Assembly (NCBI RefSeq): GCF_012396235.1
Contig: NZ_JAAXPA010000002.1
Coordinates: 1-64,000 of the forward strand
DNA length: 64,000 nt
Source of the DNA: Rhodococcus opacus
GTDB lineage: Bacteria; Actinomycetota; Actinomycetes; Mycobacteriales; Mycobacteriaceae
Reading direction: 5' to 3'
The notes beneath the pieces are model-generated. The model did not search any database and had not been told where the DNA came from. It saw only the letters and a program-made list of their open reading frames with translations. Position 1 is the stretch's first letter, and each line of letters opens with the position of its first letter. This document shows, piece after piece, positions 44,518-52,352 of this stretch. The translations under genes were made by a program, and so were the position numbers.

Positions 44518-45165
44518 CTGACTTCCTCGCGTGACCACCTGAGGCCCACGACCGGTTCGCCGGCGCGGATCGTCGTACTCGCCTCCGGTGCGGGAACCCT
44601 CCTGAGGTCGCTGATCGAAGCAACACACACGGACGGGTATCCCGCCGAGATCGTCGCCGTCGGCGTCGACCGCGACTGTGATGCGACCTCCCACGCGAAC
44701 GCGGCGGACATTCCCCACTTCCGGGTGAGCCTGCGCGACCACGCCGACCGTGCCGCCTGGGACGTCGCGCTGACCGAGGCCGTCGCGTCCCACCAGCCGT
44801 CGCTCGTCGTGTCGGCGGGTTTCATGAAGATCCTCGGTCCCGCCTTCCTGGAGCGCTTCGGCGGTCGCATCATCAACACGCATCCCGCGTTGCTGCCCGC
44901 ATTCCCCGGCGCGCATGCGGTCCCGGATGCGCTGGCCTACGGCGTGAAGGTGTCGGGATCGACCGTCCACCTCGTGGACGCCGGTGTCGACACCGGCCCG
45001 ATCCTGGCGCAGGAACCCGTGCCGGTGCTCGACGGCGACGACGAGTCGACCCTGCACGAGCGCATCAAGACTGTGGAGCGACGGTTGTTGGCGGACGTCA
45101 TCGCCGCTGTCGCCACCCGTGGAGTTGTTTCCGATGGACGAAAGGCCGTGATCCCCAGTGAGTGA
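44518..45165 (+). CDS. purN: Phosphoribosylglycinamide formyltransferase
   Basis: The 215-residue enzyme has [20 protein letters not shown], the [20 protein letters not shown] active-site segment with Asn and His, and [14 protein letters not shown] with the Asp. It transfers the formyl group of 10-formyl-THF to GAR in purine synthesis. The start is taken as CTG 44518 because CAGGAG (44505-44510) lies seven bases upstream and no in-frame ATG or GTG is suitably placed. TTG 44500 lies before the ribosome site. The 3' end overlaps purH by eight bases. Confidence 0.95.
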   Translation: MTSSRDHLRPTTGSPARIVVLASGAGTLLRSLIEATHTDGYPAEIVAVGVDRDCDATSHANAADIPHFRVSLRDHADRAAWDVALTEAVASHQPSLVVSAGFMKILGPAFLERFGGRIINTHPALLPAFPGAHAVPDALAYGVKVSGSTVHLVDAGVDTGPILAQEPVPVLDGDDESTLHERIKTVERRLLADVIAAVATRGVVSDGRKAVIPSE

Positions 45166-46714
45166 ACGCAAGGCAGTACGCCGAGCGCTCGTCAGCGTCT
45201 ACGACAAGACCGGTCTGGTCGAACTGGCTACGGGCCTGCACAAGGCAGGCGTCGAGCTGGTGTCGACAGGGTCGACTGCAGCGAAGATCGCCGACGCCGG
45301 CATCCCGGTCACCCCCGTCGAGGCGCTGACGGGCTTCCCCGAATGCCTCGAGGGCCGGGTCAAGACGCTGCACCCGCGGGTGCACGCCGGCGTCCTCGCC
45401 GACACCCGGAAGCCGGAGCACCTCGCGCAGCTCGAGGAACTCGGCATCGAGGCGTTCCAGCTGGTGGTCGTGAACCTGTACCCGTTCACGCAGACCGTCG
45501 CATCGGGGGCGACCCCAGACGAGTGCGTCGAGCAGATCGACATCGGCGGACCGTCCATGGTGCGTGCCGCCGCGAAGAACCACCCGTCGGTCGCGGTCGT
45601 GGTGGATCCCGCCCGCTACGACGACGTGCTCACCGCGGTCGCCGACGGCGGTTTCACGCTGCCCGAGCGCACCGCCCTCGCTGCGCAGGCGTTCCAGCAC
45701 ACCGCGTCGTACGACGTCGCGGTCGCCAGCTGGATGACGTCCACGCTGGTCGAACCGGGTGACTCCCAGTTCCCCGAGTGGGCAGGCGCCACCTGGGACC
45801 GCTCGGCTGTCCTGCGGTACGGCGAGAACCCCCACCAGGCCGCGGCCCTCTACGTGAACCCCGCCGCCCCGGCCGGTCTGGCTCAGGCGGAACAGTTGCA
45901 CGGCAAGGAAATGTCGTACAACAACTACACCGACGGCGACGCAGCCTGGCGTGCGGCGTTCGACTTCAGCGAGCCGGCTGTCGCGATCATCAAGCACGCG
46001 AACCCGTGTGGCATCGCGGTCGGAGCCGACATCGCCGAGGCACACCGCAAGGCGCACGCCTGCGACCCGGTCAGCGCATACGGCGGAGTCATCGCCGCGA
46101 ACCGCGAGATCACCGTCGAGATGGCCGAGCAGGTTGCCGAGATCTTCACCGAGGTGATCATCGCCCCGTCCTACGCGGACGGTGCGCTCGGAGTGCTGCA
46201 ACGCAAGAAGAACATCCGCGTCCTCCTCGCCGAGGCACCGACCGCGACGGGAATCGAACTGCGTCCCGTGTCCGGTGGAGCGCTCCTGCAGGAGCGCGAC
46301 GTGCTCGACGCCGAGGGCGACGACCCGGCCAACTGGACGCTGGCCGTCGGCGACGCCGCCGACGAACAGACCTTGAAGGATCTCGAGTTCGCGTGGCGCG
46401 CGTGCCGATCGGTGAAGTCCAACGCCATCCTGCTCGCTTCCGACGGTGCGTCGGTCGGCGTCGGCATGGGCCAGGTCAACCGCGTCGACTCCGCGCACCT
46501 CGCGGTGCAGCGGGCCGGTGACCGGGTGGTCGGGTCGGTGGGCGCGTCGGACGCGTTCTTCCCGTTCCCCGACGGACTGCAGGTGCTCGCGAACGCCGGC
46601 GTCAAGGCAGTCGTGCAGCCGGGTGGTTCCGTCCGCGACAACGAGGTGATCGATGCGGCCAAGGAAGCCGGCGTCACCATGTACCTGACGGGCGCGCGGC
46701 ACTTCGCGCACTAG
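45158..46714 (+). CDS. purH: Bifunctional AICAR formyltransferase / IMP cyclohydrolase
   Basis: The 518-residue enzyme has an N-terminal MGS-like cyclohydrolase domain ([36 protein letters not shown]) and a C-terminal transformylase domain with [13 protein letters not shown] and [13 protein letters not shown]. It performs the last two steps to IMP. GTG 45158 overlaps purN, so the genes are coupled, as in Rv0956-Rv0957. Together with purA the window thus holds three purine genes at two sites. Confidence 0.98.
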   Translation: MSERKAVRRALVSVYDKTGLVELATGLHKAGVELVSTGSTAAKIADAGIPVTPVEALTGFPECLEGRVKTLHPRVHAGVLADTRKPEHLAQLEELGIEAFQLVVVNLYPFTQTVASGATPDECVEQIDIGGPSMVRAAAKNHPSVAVVVDPARYDDVLTAVADGGFTLPERTALAAQAFQHTASYDVAVASWMTSTLVEPGDSQFPEWAGATWDRSAVLRYGENPHQAAALYVNPAAPAGLAQAEQLHGKEMSYNNYTDGDAAWRAAFDFSEPAVAIIKHANPCGIAVGADIAEAHRKAHACDPVSAYGGVIAANREITVEMAEQVAEIFTEVIIAPSYADGALGVLQRKKNIRVLLAEAPTATGIELRPVSGGALLQERDVLDAEGDDPANWTLAVGDAADEQTLKDLEFAWRACRSVKSNAILLASDGASVGVGMGQVNRVDSAHLAVQRAGDRVVGSVGASDAFFPFPDGLQVLANAGVKAVVQPGGSVRDNEVIDAAKEAGVTMYLTGARHFAH

Positions 46715-46729
46715 CGTTCGGCAACTCTC

Positions 46730-46762
46730 GAACGGGCCTTGGCATCATGCCGGGGCCCGTTC
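46730..46762. terminator. Bidirectional hairpin terminator after purH
   Basis: GAACGGGCC (46730-46738) pairs with GGCCCGTTC (46754-46762), with an inner GGC/GCC pair around ATCAT. It begins 16 bases after the purH stop and ends eight bases before the stop of the convergent small gene. A TCTG follows on the plus strand, so the T-tail is minimal. Confidence 0.7.
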
Positions 46763-46769
46763 TGCGTCG

Positions 46770-47003
46770 TCAGGCGGCTGCGGCCCCGTGTGCTCGGGCC
46801 GTGCCCTGGAGTTCGCGCGGCGAACCGGTGATGACCACGCGGGCGGCGCCGCGGCTGCGGACCTCGCTGATCAGCTCACCCAGGCCGGCCTCGTGGGCGG
46901 CATCGCAGTGCGACAGGTCGAGGGTGACGGCGTACCCGGTGAGGTCGTCCGGCAGGTCGAGATACGGGGGAGAGGTGGACAGCTGGTTGATGCGAAGTTT
47001 CAT
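46770..47003 (-). CDS. Small STAS-like protein preceded by an attenuator
   Basis: ATG 47003 gives 77 residues (MKLRINQLSTSPPYLDLPDD...). The core LTGYAVTLDLSHCDAAHEAG followed by LGELISEVRSRGAARVVITG is similar in pattern to the STAS/anti-sigma antagonist fold: strand, DLS, helix, strand. The phospho-acceptor Ser of true antagonists is not evident. Function unknown. Its leader carries a T-tailed terminator (47028-47064) only 25 bases before the ATG and an upstream leader ORF, so expression is probably controlled by premature termination. Confidence 0.6.
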   Translation of the reverse strand: MKLRINQLSTSPPYLDLPDDLTGYAVTLDLSHCDAAHEAGLGELISEVRSRGAARVVITGSPRELQGTARAHGAAAA

Positions 47004-47027
47004 GGGGTGCTCCTGAAAGTGAAAGGT

Positions 47028-47100
47028 AAAAGAAAAGGCACCCGAGGGGTTTGCCCTGGGTGCCCGAGAATGACGTGGTGTGAGTCTCAACATTCTCGGG
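47028..47100 (-). terminator. Attenuator: terminator hairpin and competing upstream hairpin before the STAS-like gene
   Basis: On the minus strand GGCACCC-AGGG (47064-47054) pairs with CCCT-C-GGGTGCC (47048-47037), followed by TTTTCTTTT (47036-47028), a strong intrinsic terminator. Upstream CCCGAGAATG (47100-47091) pairs perfectly with CATTCTCGGG (47072-47063). The two hairpins share two bases at 47063-47064. The first arm of the upper hairpin lies in the last codons of the leader ORF, so translation can influence which structure forms. Confidence 0.75.
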
Positions 47101-47185
47101 GTGCGCCGAACTTGGTGATGTGCTTGTCGGCGGAGCAGCGACGCCATGCGGGTACGGATGCGAAGAGCGCGTGAAGCTGCATCAT
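47087..47185 (-). CDS. Putative 32-residue leader peptide upstream of the STAS-like gene
   Basis: ATG 47185 (with a second ATG at 47182) to TGA 47087 encodes a 32-residue peptide containing SVPAWRRCSADKHITKFG and ending PREC. The stop sits inside the attenuator region and its last codons form one arm of the upper hairpin. AAAGG lies about eight bases upstream as ribosome site. No run of one amino acid is obvious. Two Cys codons, one just before the stop, and a Trp-Arg-Arg are possible stall points. What is sensed is unknown. Confidence 0.55.
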   Translation of the reverse strand: MMQLHALFASVPAWRRCSADKHITKFGAPREC

Positions 47186-47549
47186 GTCCGTACCTTTCTG
47201 CGTGTCGTTGCTGGTTGGTAGATGACCGTACAGCACCGGTTGAGGGTTTGCACTTCCATTATCCGGCCGCTGCGCCGAAATGCAGGGTTGAGCAGCGGCT
47301 CTTGGCCCAGAGTTGCCGTCCCGTTCACCTCCGCGCACGGATTCGTATGAAGCACCGGCGATTGCGTCGGCGTGTGGCTGATCGGTGCGCATCTGTCGAA
47401 TCCCACACTTTGGTCACAGCTTGCTTTCGATCCGGCCTCGAGCTGCCCGCACGTACGGTGCAGCTGATTCACTCGGGGCTGATGTGACTCGAGTGGCACC
47501 TGTGGAAGGAGAGTGGCGCCCGGACTGCGACGGTGCGCCCATTCCCGTT
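47186..47549. other. 364-bp divergent intergenic region between leader ORF and amidase gene
   Basis: This stretch must hold the promoters of the attenuated STAS-like transcript (minus) and of the amidase (plus). The ribosome-like GGAAGGAGAG at 47502-47511 has no in-frame ATG nearby and is 39 bases from the chosen amidase ATG. I see no clear operator, repeat or RNA gene. Confidence 0.4.
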
Positions 47550-48644
47550 ATGAACCGATTTGCGATCAAGGCCGGCCTCGGCGCCTGCGTCCTGGGTGCG
47601 TCCGTGCTCATCCCTGCTCAGGCTTCGGCAGAACCCGCGGCGACGGCGACCGGCACCGAACTGTCCGGGATGACGGTGTTCCTCGACCCCGGACATCAGG
47701 GTTCGAGCGAGGGCCACGACCTCGCGCAGCAGGTGAACGACGGCCGGGGCAACACGAAGGACTGCCAGACCAGTGGCATGACGTCGCTGGGCGGGGTGCC
47801 CGAGCACACGATCAACTGGAACGTTTCCCAGCTGGTGAAGAGCAGCCTCGAGAGTCTCGGCGCGAAGGTCGTCCTGAGCCGTCAGGACGACACCGGCTGG
47901 GGCGGATGCGTCGACGAAAGAGCGCGTGCGGCAAGCGAATCGAATGCCGACGTCGCGGTGAGCATTCACGCGGACTCGACGGCGCAGGGCGAGGACGCGA
48001 GCAAGCACGGGTTCCACATGATCATCCCGTCGCTGCCCATTCCCGACGAGAAGGCGGACGCGGCGCAGTCCGGTGGCGGCCTCGAGGCGTCGAAGATGAT
48101 GCGCGACGCCTACAAGTCGGACGGATTCGTTCCCGCCAACTACGCCGGCGTGAACGACGGCCTCCAGACCCGCGCCGATGTAGCCGGGCCCGCGCTGACT
48201 CAGGTGCCGCTGGTGTTCGTCGAGATGGGCAACGGTTCCAACAAGGAAGACTCCGCCCAGCTGGAGAGCACCGACGGCCAGTTGAAGCACGCGATCACCA
48301 TCACGACGGGCATCGTCACCTACCTGCTGACGGGGTCCCAGTCGGCGCCGGCCGAGGAACTCGCGGCAGCACCGGCGGCCACCACGACGACGCCCGAGGC
48401 GAGCGAGGACAGCGCGTCGTCGACCACCACCACGACGCCGAAGGCGACCACCCCGAAGGCCACCCCGCAGTCGACGGCCCCGGAGTCGGCGGAGTTCTCC
48501 GAGTTGATGGAGATGCTCGCGCCGCTGCTCGAGGTCGAGGGCCTCGACGGGCTCGAGGATCTCGTCAACGACAAGAACCTGGGGCTCGTGTCCGAACTGG
48601 CGAGCACACTGATGGCCGTGATCACCGGAGCCGGCGGGAACTGA
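47550..48644 (+). CDS. Secreted N-acetylmuramoyl-L-alanine amidase (Amidase_3)
   Basis: The 364-residue protein has a signal peptide (FAIKAGLGACVLGASVLIPA, cleavage near ASA-EPA). An Amidase_3 domain follows, with zinc ligands in TVFLDPGHQG, GGVPEHTINW (Glu) and SIHADSTAQG, and the catalytic Glu in LVFVEMGNGSNK. This fits the Rv3717/Ami1 type. A Thr/Ala/Pro-rich linker and a Leu/Glu-rich C-terminal helix are extra. It cleaves the stem peptide from MurNAc. The ATG at 47550 gives a proper signal. Its stop abuts the convergent hydrolase stop. Confidence 0.92.
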   Translation: MNRFAIKAGLGACVLGASVLIPAQASAEPAATATGTELSGMTVFLDPGHQGSSEGHDLAQQVNDGRGNTKDCQTSGMTSLGGVPEHTINWNVSQLVKSSLESLGAKVVLSRQDDTGWGGCVDERARAASESNADVAVSIHADSTAQGEDASKHGFHMIIPSLPIPDEKADAAQSGGGLEASKMMRDAYKSDGFVPANYAGVNDGLQTRADVAGPALTQVPLVFVEMGNGSNKEDSAQLESTDGQLKHAITITTGIVTYLLTGSQSAPAEELAAAPAATTTTPEASEDSASSTTTTTPKATTPKATPQSTAPESAEFSELMEMLAPLLEVEGLDGLEDLVNDKNLGLVSELASTLMAVITGAGGN

Positions 48645-49610
48645 TCACAGAGCGGCGATCCACCTGCTGAACGGGTCGCTGAACTCCGCCGAGTAGGGGA
48701 GCGGTTCCACGTAATCCGGTCCGGTGGACGGACGGTCGCCGACGTCCTTGAGGACGTGATTGGCGTTCGTCATCCGCACCGGCGTCAGCGCGGTGTGCGC
48801 GAGGGCGTCGTTCAGGCCGTCGACGTCCGCGAGCTGTACCTGGATGTCCTTGGCGGAGCAGCTGGTGAGGACGGGGAACCCGGCGGGCAGCCGGCCGGCC
48901 AGTGCGCGCGGGTCGAGAGCGTCCTCCTCCGCGAGGGCCTTCGCGTTGGCATGGACCAGCCCGGCGTTCTGCAACGGTTCCGGAAGGTCGTCGGGGATCG
49001 TGCCCGACGTGCGGAGCGATTCGACGGTGTCCGCGAGCGCGAGCCGGAGTTCGTCGGCGAGTTCCACCGGCAGCTGGCCGGTGCCGACGACGGCGTCGAG
49101 CTGACCGTGGATCTGTGTGGTGAGCAGGTCGAGGAGCCGGACACTCAGCGGTTCGAGCAGTCCGACGGCGCGCACCCGCGACTCGTCTTCCGCGGTGGCG
49201 AGCGCGAGGGCGACGAGTCCGCCGTCGCTGTGACCGATGACGATAAGCTTCGACGGGTCGACCCCGGGTTGGGCGGCCAGGAAGTCGAGGCCCGCGGACG
49301 CGGCGTCGACGAAGGTGGTGAATCCGAGACCCCCGACTTCTTCCACCTCGTAGGGGCCGAGGGCGGTCTCGCCGCTGCCGATCTTGTCGTAGCGCAGGCT
49401 GGAGATGCCGTGCTGTTCGAGCACGTCGGCGAGATGGCGGAGCGTTCCGATGTCACCGGGGAGCAGGGCGCTGTCGCCGTTGCGGTCGGTGGGACCACTG
49501 CCGGCGAGCAGCAGCGCGGCGGGTGCCGACCCGTTCGCGTGGTCGGGGGTGCGCAGGCTGCCGTAGTACGTGACGGCACCGCTGTCGAACGTGATCTCGG
49601 TGTCAGGCAT
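48645..49610 (-). CDS. Alpha/beta hydrolase
   Basis: The 321-residue protein has ALLLAGSGPTDRNGDS (oxyanion region), SLRYDKIGSGETALGPYEVE and the nucleophile elbow VIGHSDGGLVALALA. The GSGPTDR-NGD motif occurs in bacterial serine hydrolases of the YuiD/DUF3887-like type. No signal peptide is present, so it is cytosolic; substrate unknown. The stop codons of this gene and of the amidase abut in a TGATCA, leaving no spacer for a terminator. Confidence 0.88.
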   Translation of the reverse strand: MPDTEITFDSGAVTYYGSLRTPDHANGSAPAALLLAGSGPTDRNGDSALLPGDIGTLRHLADVLEQHGISSLRYDKIGSGETALGPYEVEEVGGLGFTTFVDAASAGLDFLAAQPGVDPSKLIVIGHSDGGLVALALATAEDESRVRAVGLLEPLSVRLLDLLTTQIHGQLDAVVGTGQLPVELADELRLALADTVESLRTSGTIPDDLPEPLQNAGLVHANAKALAEEDALDPRALAGRLPAGFPVLTSCSAKDIQVQLADVDGLNDALAHTALTPVRMTNANHVLKDVGDRPSTGPDYVEPLPYSAEFSDPFSRWIAAL

Positions 49611-49627
49611 GGGGACTGTCTACCAGT

Positions 49628-50200
49628 TCACGTCGCGCGCAGTCGCCGCACCCGTTGCACCCCTCGCCACGCGAACCACAGCAGGAATGCGAGTAGCGGG
49701 ATGACGAGCAGCGGAAGCAGCAGGGCGATCAGGGATGTGACGAACGAGACCACGTCTTCGATCACCGACACCACGGGATTGGCCAGTCCGCCGGTGGAGG
49801 CGGTGCTCACCGCCCGGGTCCCGGTCTGCGCGGTGCTGAACGCCAGAGCGGTGGGCGCGCCGATGACGATTCCGGCGATCGCGGCGGTCGACGGGTCCAC
49901 GTCCGCGAAGGCCGCCCAGGTCGCGATGACACCCGCCGCGGGACCGGTGACGTTGCCGATCACGGACAGCGCGTTGTCGACGAACGGGATGAGATCGGCG
50001 GTCAGTTCCACCGCTGTCGCGATCGACAGCGCGACCAGCGCCCCGGTCGAACCGAGCCACCGCATCGACTCGTTCAGGGTGATCCCGAGCACCTCGAAGT
50101 GCACCGCGGCGCTGAGCATCAGCAACGGCAGGAACGTGCGCAGTCCCGACGCGGCGGCGAGGCCGAGGCCGAGCAGTCCGGGCAGAACCCACGTCTCCAT
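49628..50200 (-). CDS. DUF4126 domain membrane protein
   Basis: The 190-residue protein has about five hydrophobic helices, a start GLGLAAASGLRTFLPLLMLS typical for DUF4126, and a C-terminal hydrophobic run LIALLLPLLVIPLLAFLLWF before a basic tail. The function of the family is unknown. It lies 17 bases upstream of the alpha/beta hydrolase gene in the same direction, so the two likely form an operon. Confidence 0.85.
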   Translation of the reverse strand: METWVLPGLLGLGLAAASGLRTFLPLLMLSAAVHFEVLGITLNESMRWLGSTGALVALSIATAVELTADLIPFVDNALSVIGNVTGPAAGVIATWAAFADVDPSTAAIAGIVIGAPTALAFSTAQTGTRAVSTASTGGLANPVVSVIEDVVSFVTSLIALLLPLLVIPLLAFLLWFAWRGVQRVRRLRAT

Positions 50201-50364
50201 GCACGGAGTGTAGAAGCTCGGCTATCACGGCAGGCGGGCATCGCGGCCGAGATCTCAGAGAAGCATCACAGAACTCACACAATCGGCGATTAGCGTCTGC
50301 ATCACCAGTTGTTCCAACGGATTACGTCCGAGAACAGCCCCCGACTCCAGGAAGGTGCCGCACC

Positions 50365-50676
50365 ATGAACGTCGTACAGCTGACCACCGGTGATGTCGTC
50401 GCCGCCATGTTCTCCCTCGACTTCGTCGACGGCGGATTCCGCCGGGAGGCCGTCGAGCGGATTCACCGGGGAGCGATCGACGAGTGGGTGTCCGCGCTCA
50501 CCGGGTCGGGTCTGTTCTCGAACCGCGCGGTCGCGGACGTGGTCCGGGCATGGCGCGACGATCCGCGAGTCCTGCTCGATTCCCTTCTGGCGGAGGCTGA
50601 TCCGGTGACACTCGAGCGCTACCGCTCCGCGTGGTACGAGTTGGACGCCCTGGTCTCGTATGGTGTCGCCGCGTAG
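50365..50676 (+). CDS. Hypothetical 103-residue protein
   Basis: ATG 50365 follows GGAAGGTG. The protein is predicted all-helical and contains FSLDFVDGGFRREAVERIHR and RAVADVVRAWRDDPRVLLDS. It has no signal or membrane segment. I do not recognise a family. It converges on the HxlR-like gene with eight bases between the stops. Confidence 0.7.
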   Translation: MNVVQLTTGDVVAAMFSLDFVDGGFRREAVERIHRGAIDEWVSALTGSGLFSNRAVADVVRAWRDDPRVLLDSLLAEADPVTLERYRSAWYELDALVSYGVAA

Positions 50677-50684
50677 GCGCACTC

Positions 50685-51329
50685 TCAGGGAATGCTGAAG
50701 ACGTCGGCGAACGTGGCGAGCAGCGCCGGATCGCCGGTGACGGACACGCTGCCGACGGCGATGGCGTCCTCCGGGGTGATCTCGCGTGCCATCAGTGCCT
50801 TCACCGCCGGCCCGGTCTCGATCACGAGGTCGGGCTGGTCGGCTGCGCCCTCCACGACCTCGAGTGCGCCGCGGTCGATGCGGGCGGACAGCACGATCGG
50901 CCCGAGCCGCAATTCGTAGGTGAGTGTGACGTCCCGTGCGGCGTCGGGGTGGAACGTCGATCGCAGCGCCATCACCATCGAGTCGACGGTCACGGCATCG
51001 TCCGGGTCGGGTTCGCCGAGGGTGCGGGCGCCCCACCGGCCCAGCGACTTCACGGCGTCCTCCAGGGCGTTGCCGTAGTCGGTCAGTTCGTAGACCACCG
51101 CGTTCGACGGCCGGGGCAGCGCGCGGCGCGCGATCACGTCGGCGTCCTCGAGTTCCTTCAGGCGCGCCGACAGGATGTTGGACGGGATGCCCGGCAAACC
51201 CTGCTTGAGATCCGTATATCGCCGCGGTCCGACCAGGAGATCTCGGACGATGAGCAGTGCCCAGCGTTGTCCCACGATGTCCAGGGCATGCGCGAGTCCG
51301 CAGTACTGCCCGTAAGTCTGCCGTGCCAT
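50685..51329 (-). CDS. HxlR-type regulator with C-terminal SCP2-like domain
   Basis: The 214-residue protein has an N-terminal HxlR winged helix (YCGLAHALDIVGQRWALLIV and DLKQGLPGIPSNILSARLKE). A C-terminal domain of about 100 residues ends in GPAVKALMAREITPEDAIAV, resembling the sterol carrier/SCP2 fold, so a hydrophobic ligand is likely sensed. ATG 51329 lies seven bases after a -10-like TATAGT, giving a predicted leaderless mRNA. A perfect palindrome (51354-51371) in the divergent gap is its probable operator, also facing the VOC-DoxX genes. Confidence 0.9.
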   Translation of the reverse strand: MARQTYGQYCGLAHALDIVGQRWALLIVRDLLVGPRRYTDLKQGLPGIPSNILSARLKELEDADVIARRALPRPSNAVVYELTDYGNALEDAVKSLGRWGARTLGEPDPDDAVTVDSMVMALRSTFHPDAARDVTLTYELRLGPIVLSARIDRGALEVVEGAADQPDLVIETGPAVKALMAREITPEDAIAVGSVSVTGDPALLATFADVFSIP

Positions 51330-51353
51330 GGTTTCAACTATAGACCGAAGTTG

Positions 51354-51371
51354 CCTATTGACATCAATAGG
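51354..51371. promoter_or_regulatory. Operator palindrome between HxlR-SCP2 regulator and VOC-DoxX operon
   Basis: CCTATTGA-CA-TCAATAGG (51354-51371) is a perfect 8-bp inverted repeat with a two-base spacer. It contains TTGACA (51358-51363), a consensus -35 for the plus strand, and TTGATG (51367-51362), a -35 for the minus strand. Binding would block both promoters, as expected for an autoregulated divergent HxlR system. Confidence 0.75.
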
Positions 51372-51465
51372 TTTCTTTTTGCAACATTGATACGTGATCT
51401 GCTCCACAAGGTCGCACGGCTCGTCACCCGAAAACACTCAGCTCCACCGACGGAAAGAGAATTCG

Positions 51466-51879
51466 ATGTCGACCATGATCTTCGTGAACCTCCCCGTGAA
51501 GGACCTCGGCAAATCGACGGCCTTCTACGAGGCGCTCGGCTACCGGAAGAACCCCCAGTTCTCGGACGAGAACGCGTCGTCGATCGTCGTCAGCGAGCAG
51601 ATCCACGTCATGCTGCTGACGGAGAAGTTCTTCTCCACCTTCACCAAGAAGGCCGTCGCGGACGCCACCACGACCACCGAATCCATCATCTGCATCTCCG
51701 CGGACAGCCGGGAGGCCGTCGACGCGCTGGCCGACAAGGCGCTCGCGTCGGGCGGATCCTTCTCCAACGATCCGATGGACGAGGGATTCATGTACGGCCG
51801 CAGCTTCCAGGACCCGGACGGTCACCTCTGGGAGGTCATGTGGATGGATGTCGATGCAGCGCAGGGGCAGGAGTCGTGA
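51466..51879 (+). CDS. VOC/glyoxalase family protein
   Basis: The 137-residue protein is a VOC fold of the PhnB/lactoylglutathione-lyase-like type: MIFVNLPVKDLGKSTAFYEA at the start and GRSFQDPDGHLWEVMWMD at the end, with Glu as a possible metal ligand. ATG 51466 follows CGGAAAGAGAA. The stop overlaps the DoxX gene start as GTGA. Under an HxlR regulator such pairs often respond to electrophiles, but the substrate is unknown. Confidence 0.9.
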   Translation: MSTMIFVNLPVKDLGKSTAFYEALGYRKNPQFSDENASSIVVSEQIHVMLLTEKFFSTFTKKAVADATTTTESIICISADSREAVDALADKALASGGSFSNDPMDEGFMYGRSFQDPDGHLWEVMWMDVDAAQGQES

Positions 51880-52292
51880 GCACCGCGACCACACCCGTGA
51901 TGGCGGAGTCGGGAACCGCACGCACGGTGGGCTGGGTCCTCAGCGGACTCGTCGGCGCCTTCCTCCTCTTCGACGCGGTCGGCAAGCTCCTGAAGATCGG
52001 ACCGGTGGAGGACTCGGCCGCCGAACTGGGATTGCCGATGCACATCATCGTGCCGATCGGAGTGGTGCTGCTCCTCTGCACGGTGCTCTACCTGGTGCCG
52101 CGAACGGCCCCGCTGGGGGCGGTGCTGCTGACCGGCTACCTCGGTGGGGCGGTACTCACCAACTGGCGCGTCGAGAAGCCGTTGTTCAGCACGGTGCTGT
52201 TCGCGGTGTACGTCGGAATCGCAGTCTGGGCGGGGCTGTACCTGCGCGACCGCAAGGTCCGCGAACTGCTCCCGCTGCGCCGCGAGGACTGA
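51876..52292 (+). CDS. DoxX-like four-helix membrane protein
   Basis: The 138-residue protein has four helices: TVGWVLSGLVGAFLLFDAVG is the first, and VLFAVYVGIAVWAGLYLRDR is the last. The order and the GKLLKIGPVE loop match the DoxX-like family, linked to redox stress in mycobacteria. GTG 51876 overlaps the VOC stop and CAGGAG lies upstream, so translation is coupled. Confidence 0.85.
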   Translation: MSTATTPVMAESGTARTVGWVLSGLVGAFLLFDAVGKLLKIGPVEDSAAELGLPMHIIVPIGVVLLLCTVLYLVPRTAPLGAVLLTGYLGGAVLTNWRVEKPLFSTVLFAVYVGIAVWAGLYLRDRKVRELLPLRRED

Positions 52293-52352
52293 CCCGGGCG
52301 GGTCGGCGCGCGTTAACCGCGTGCCGATTCGCTCGAATCCTCGTAGCGTGGA

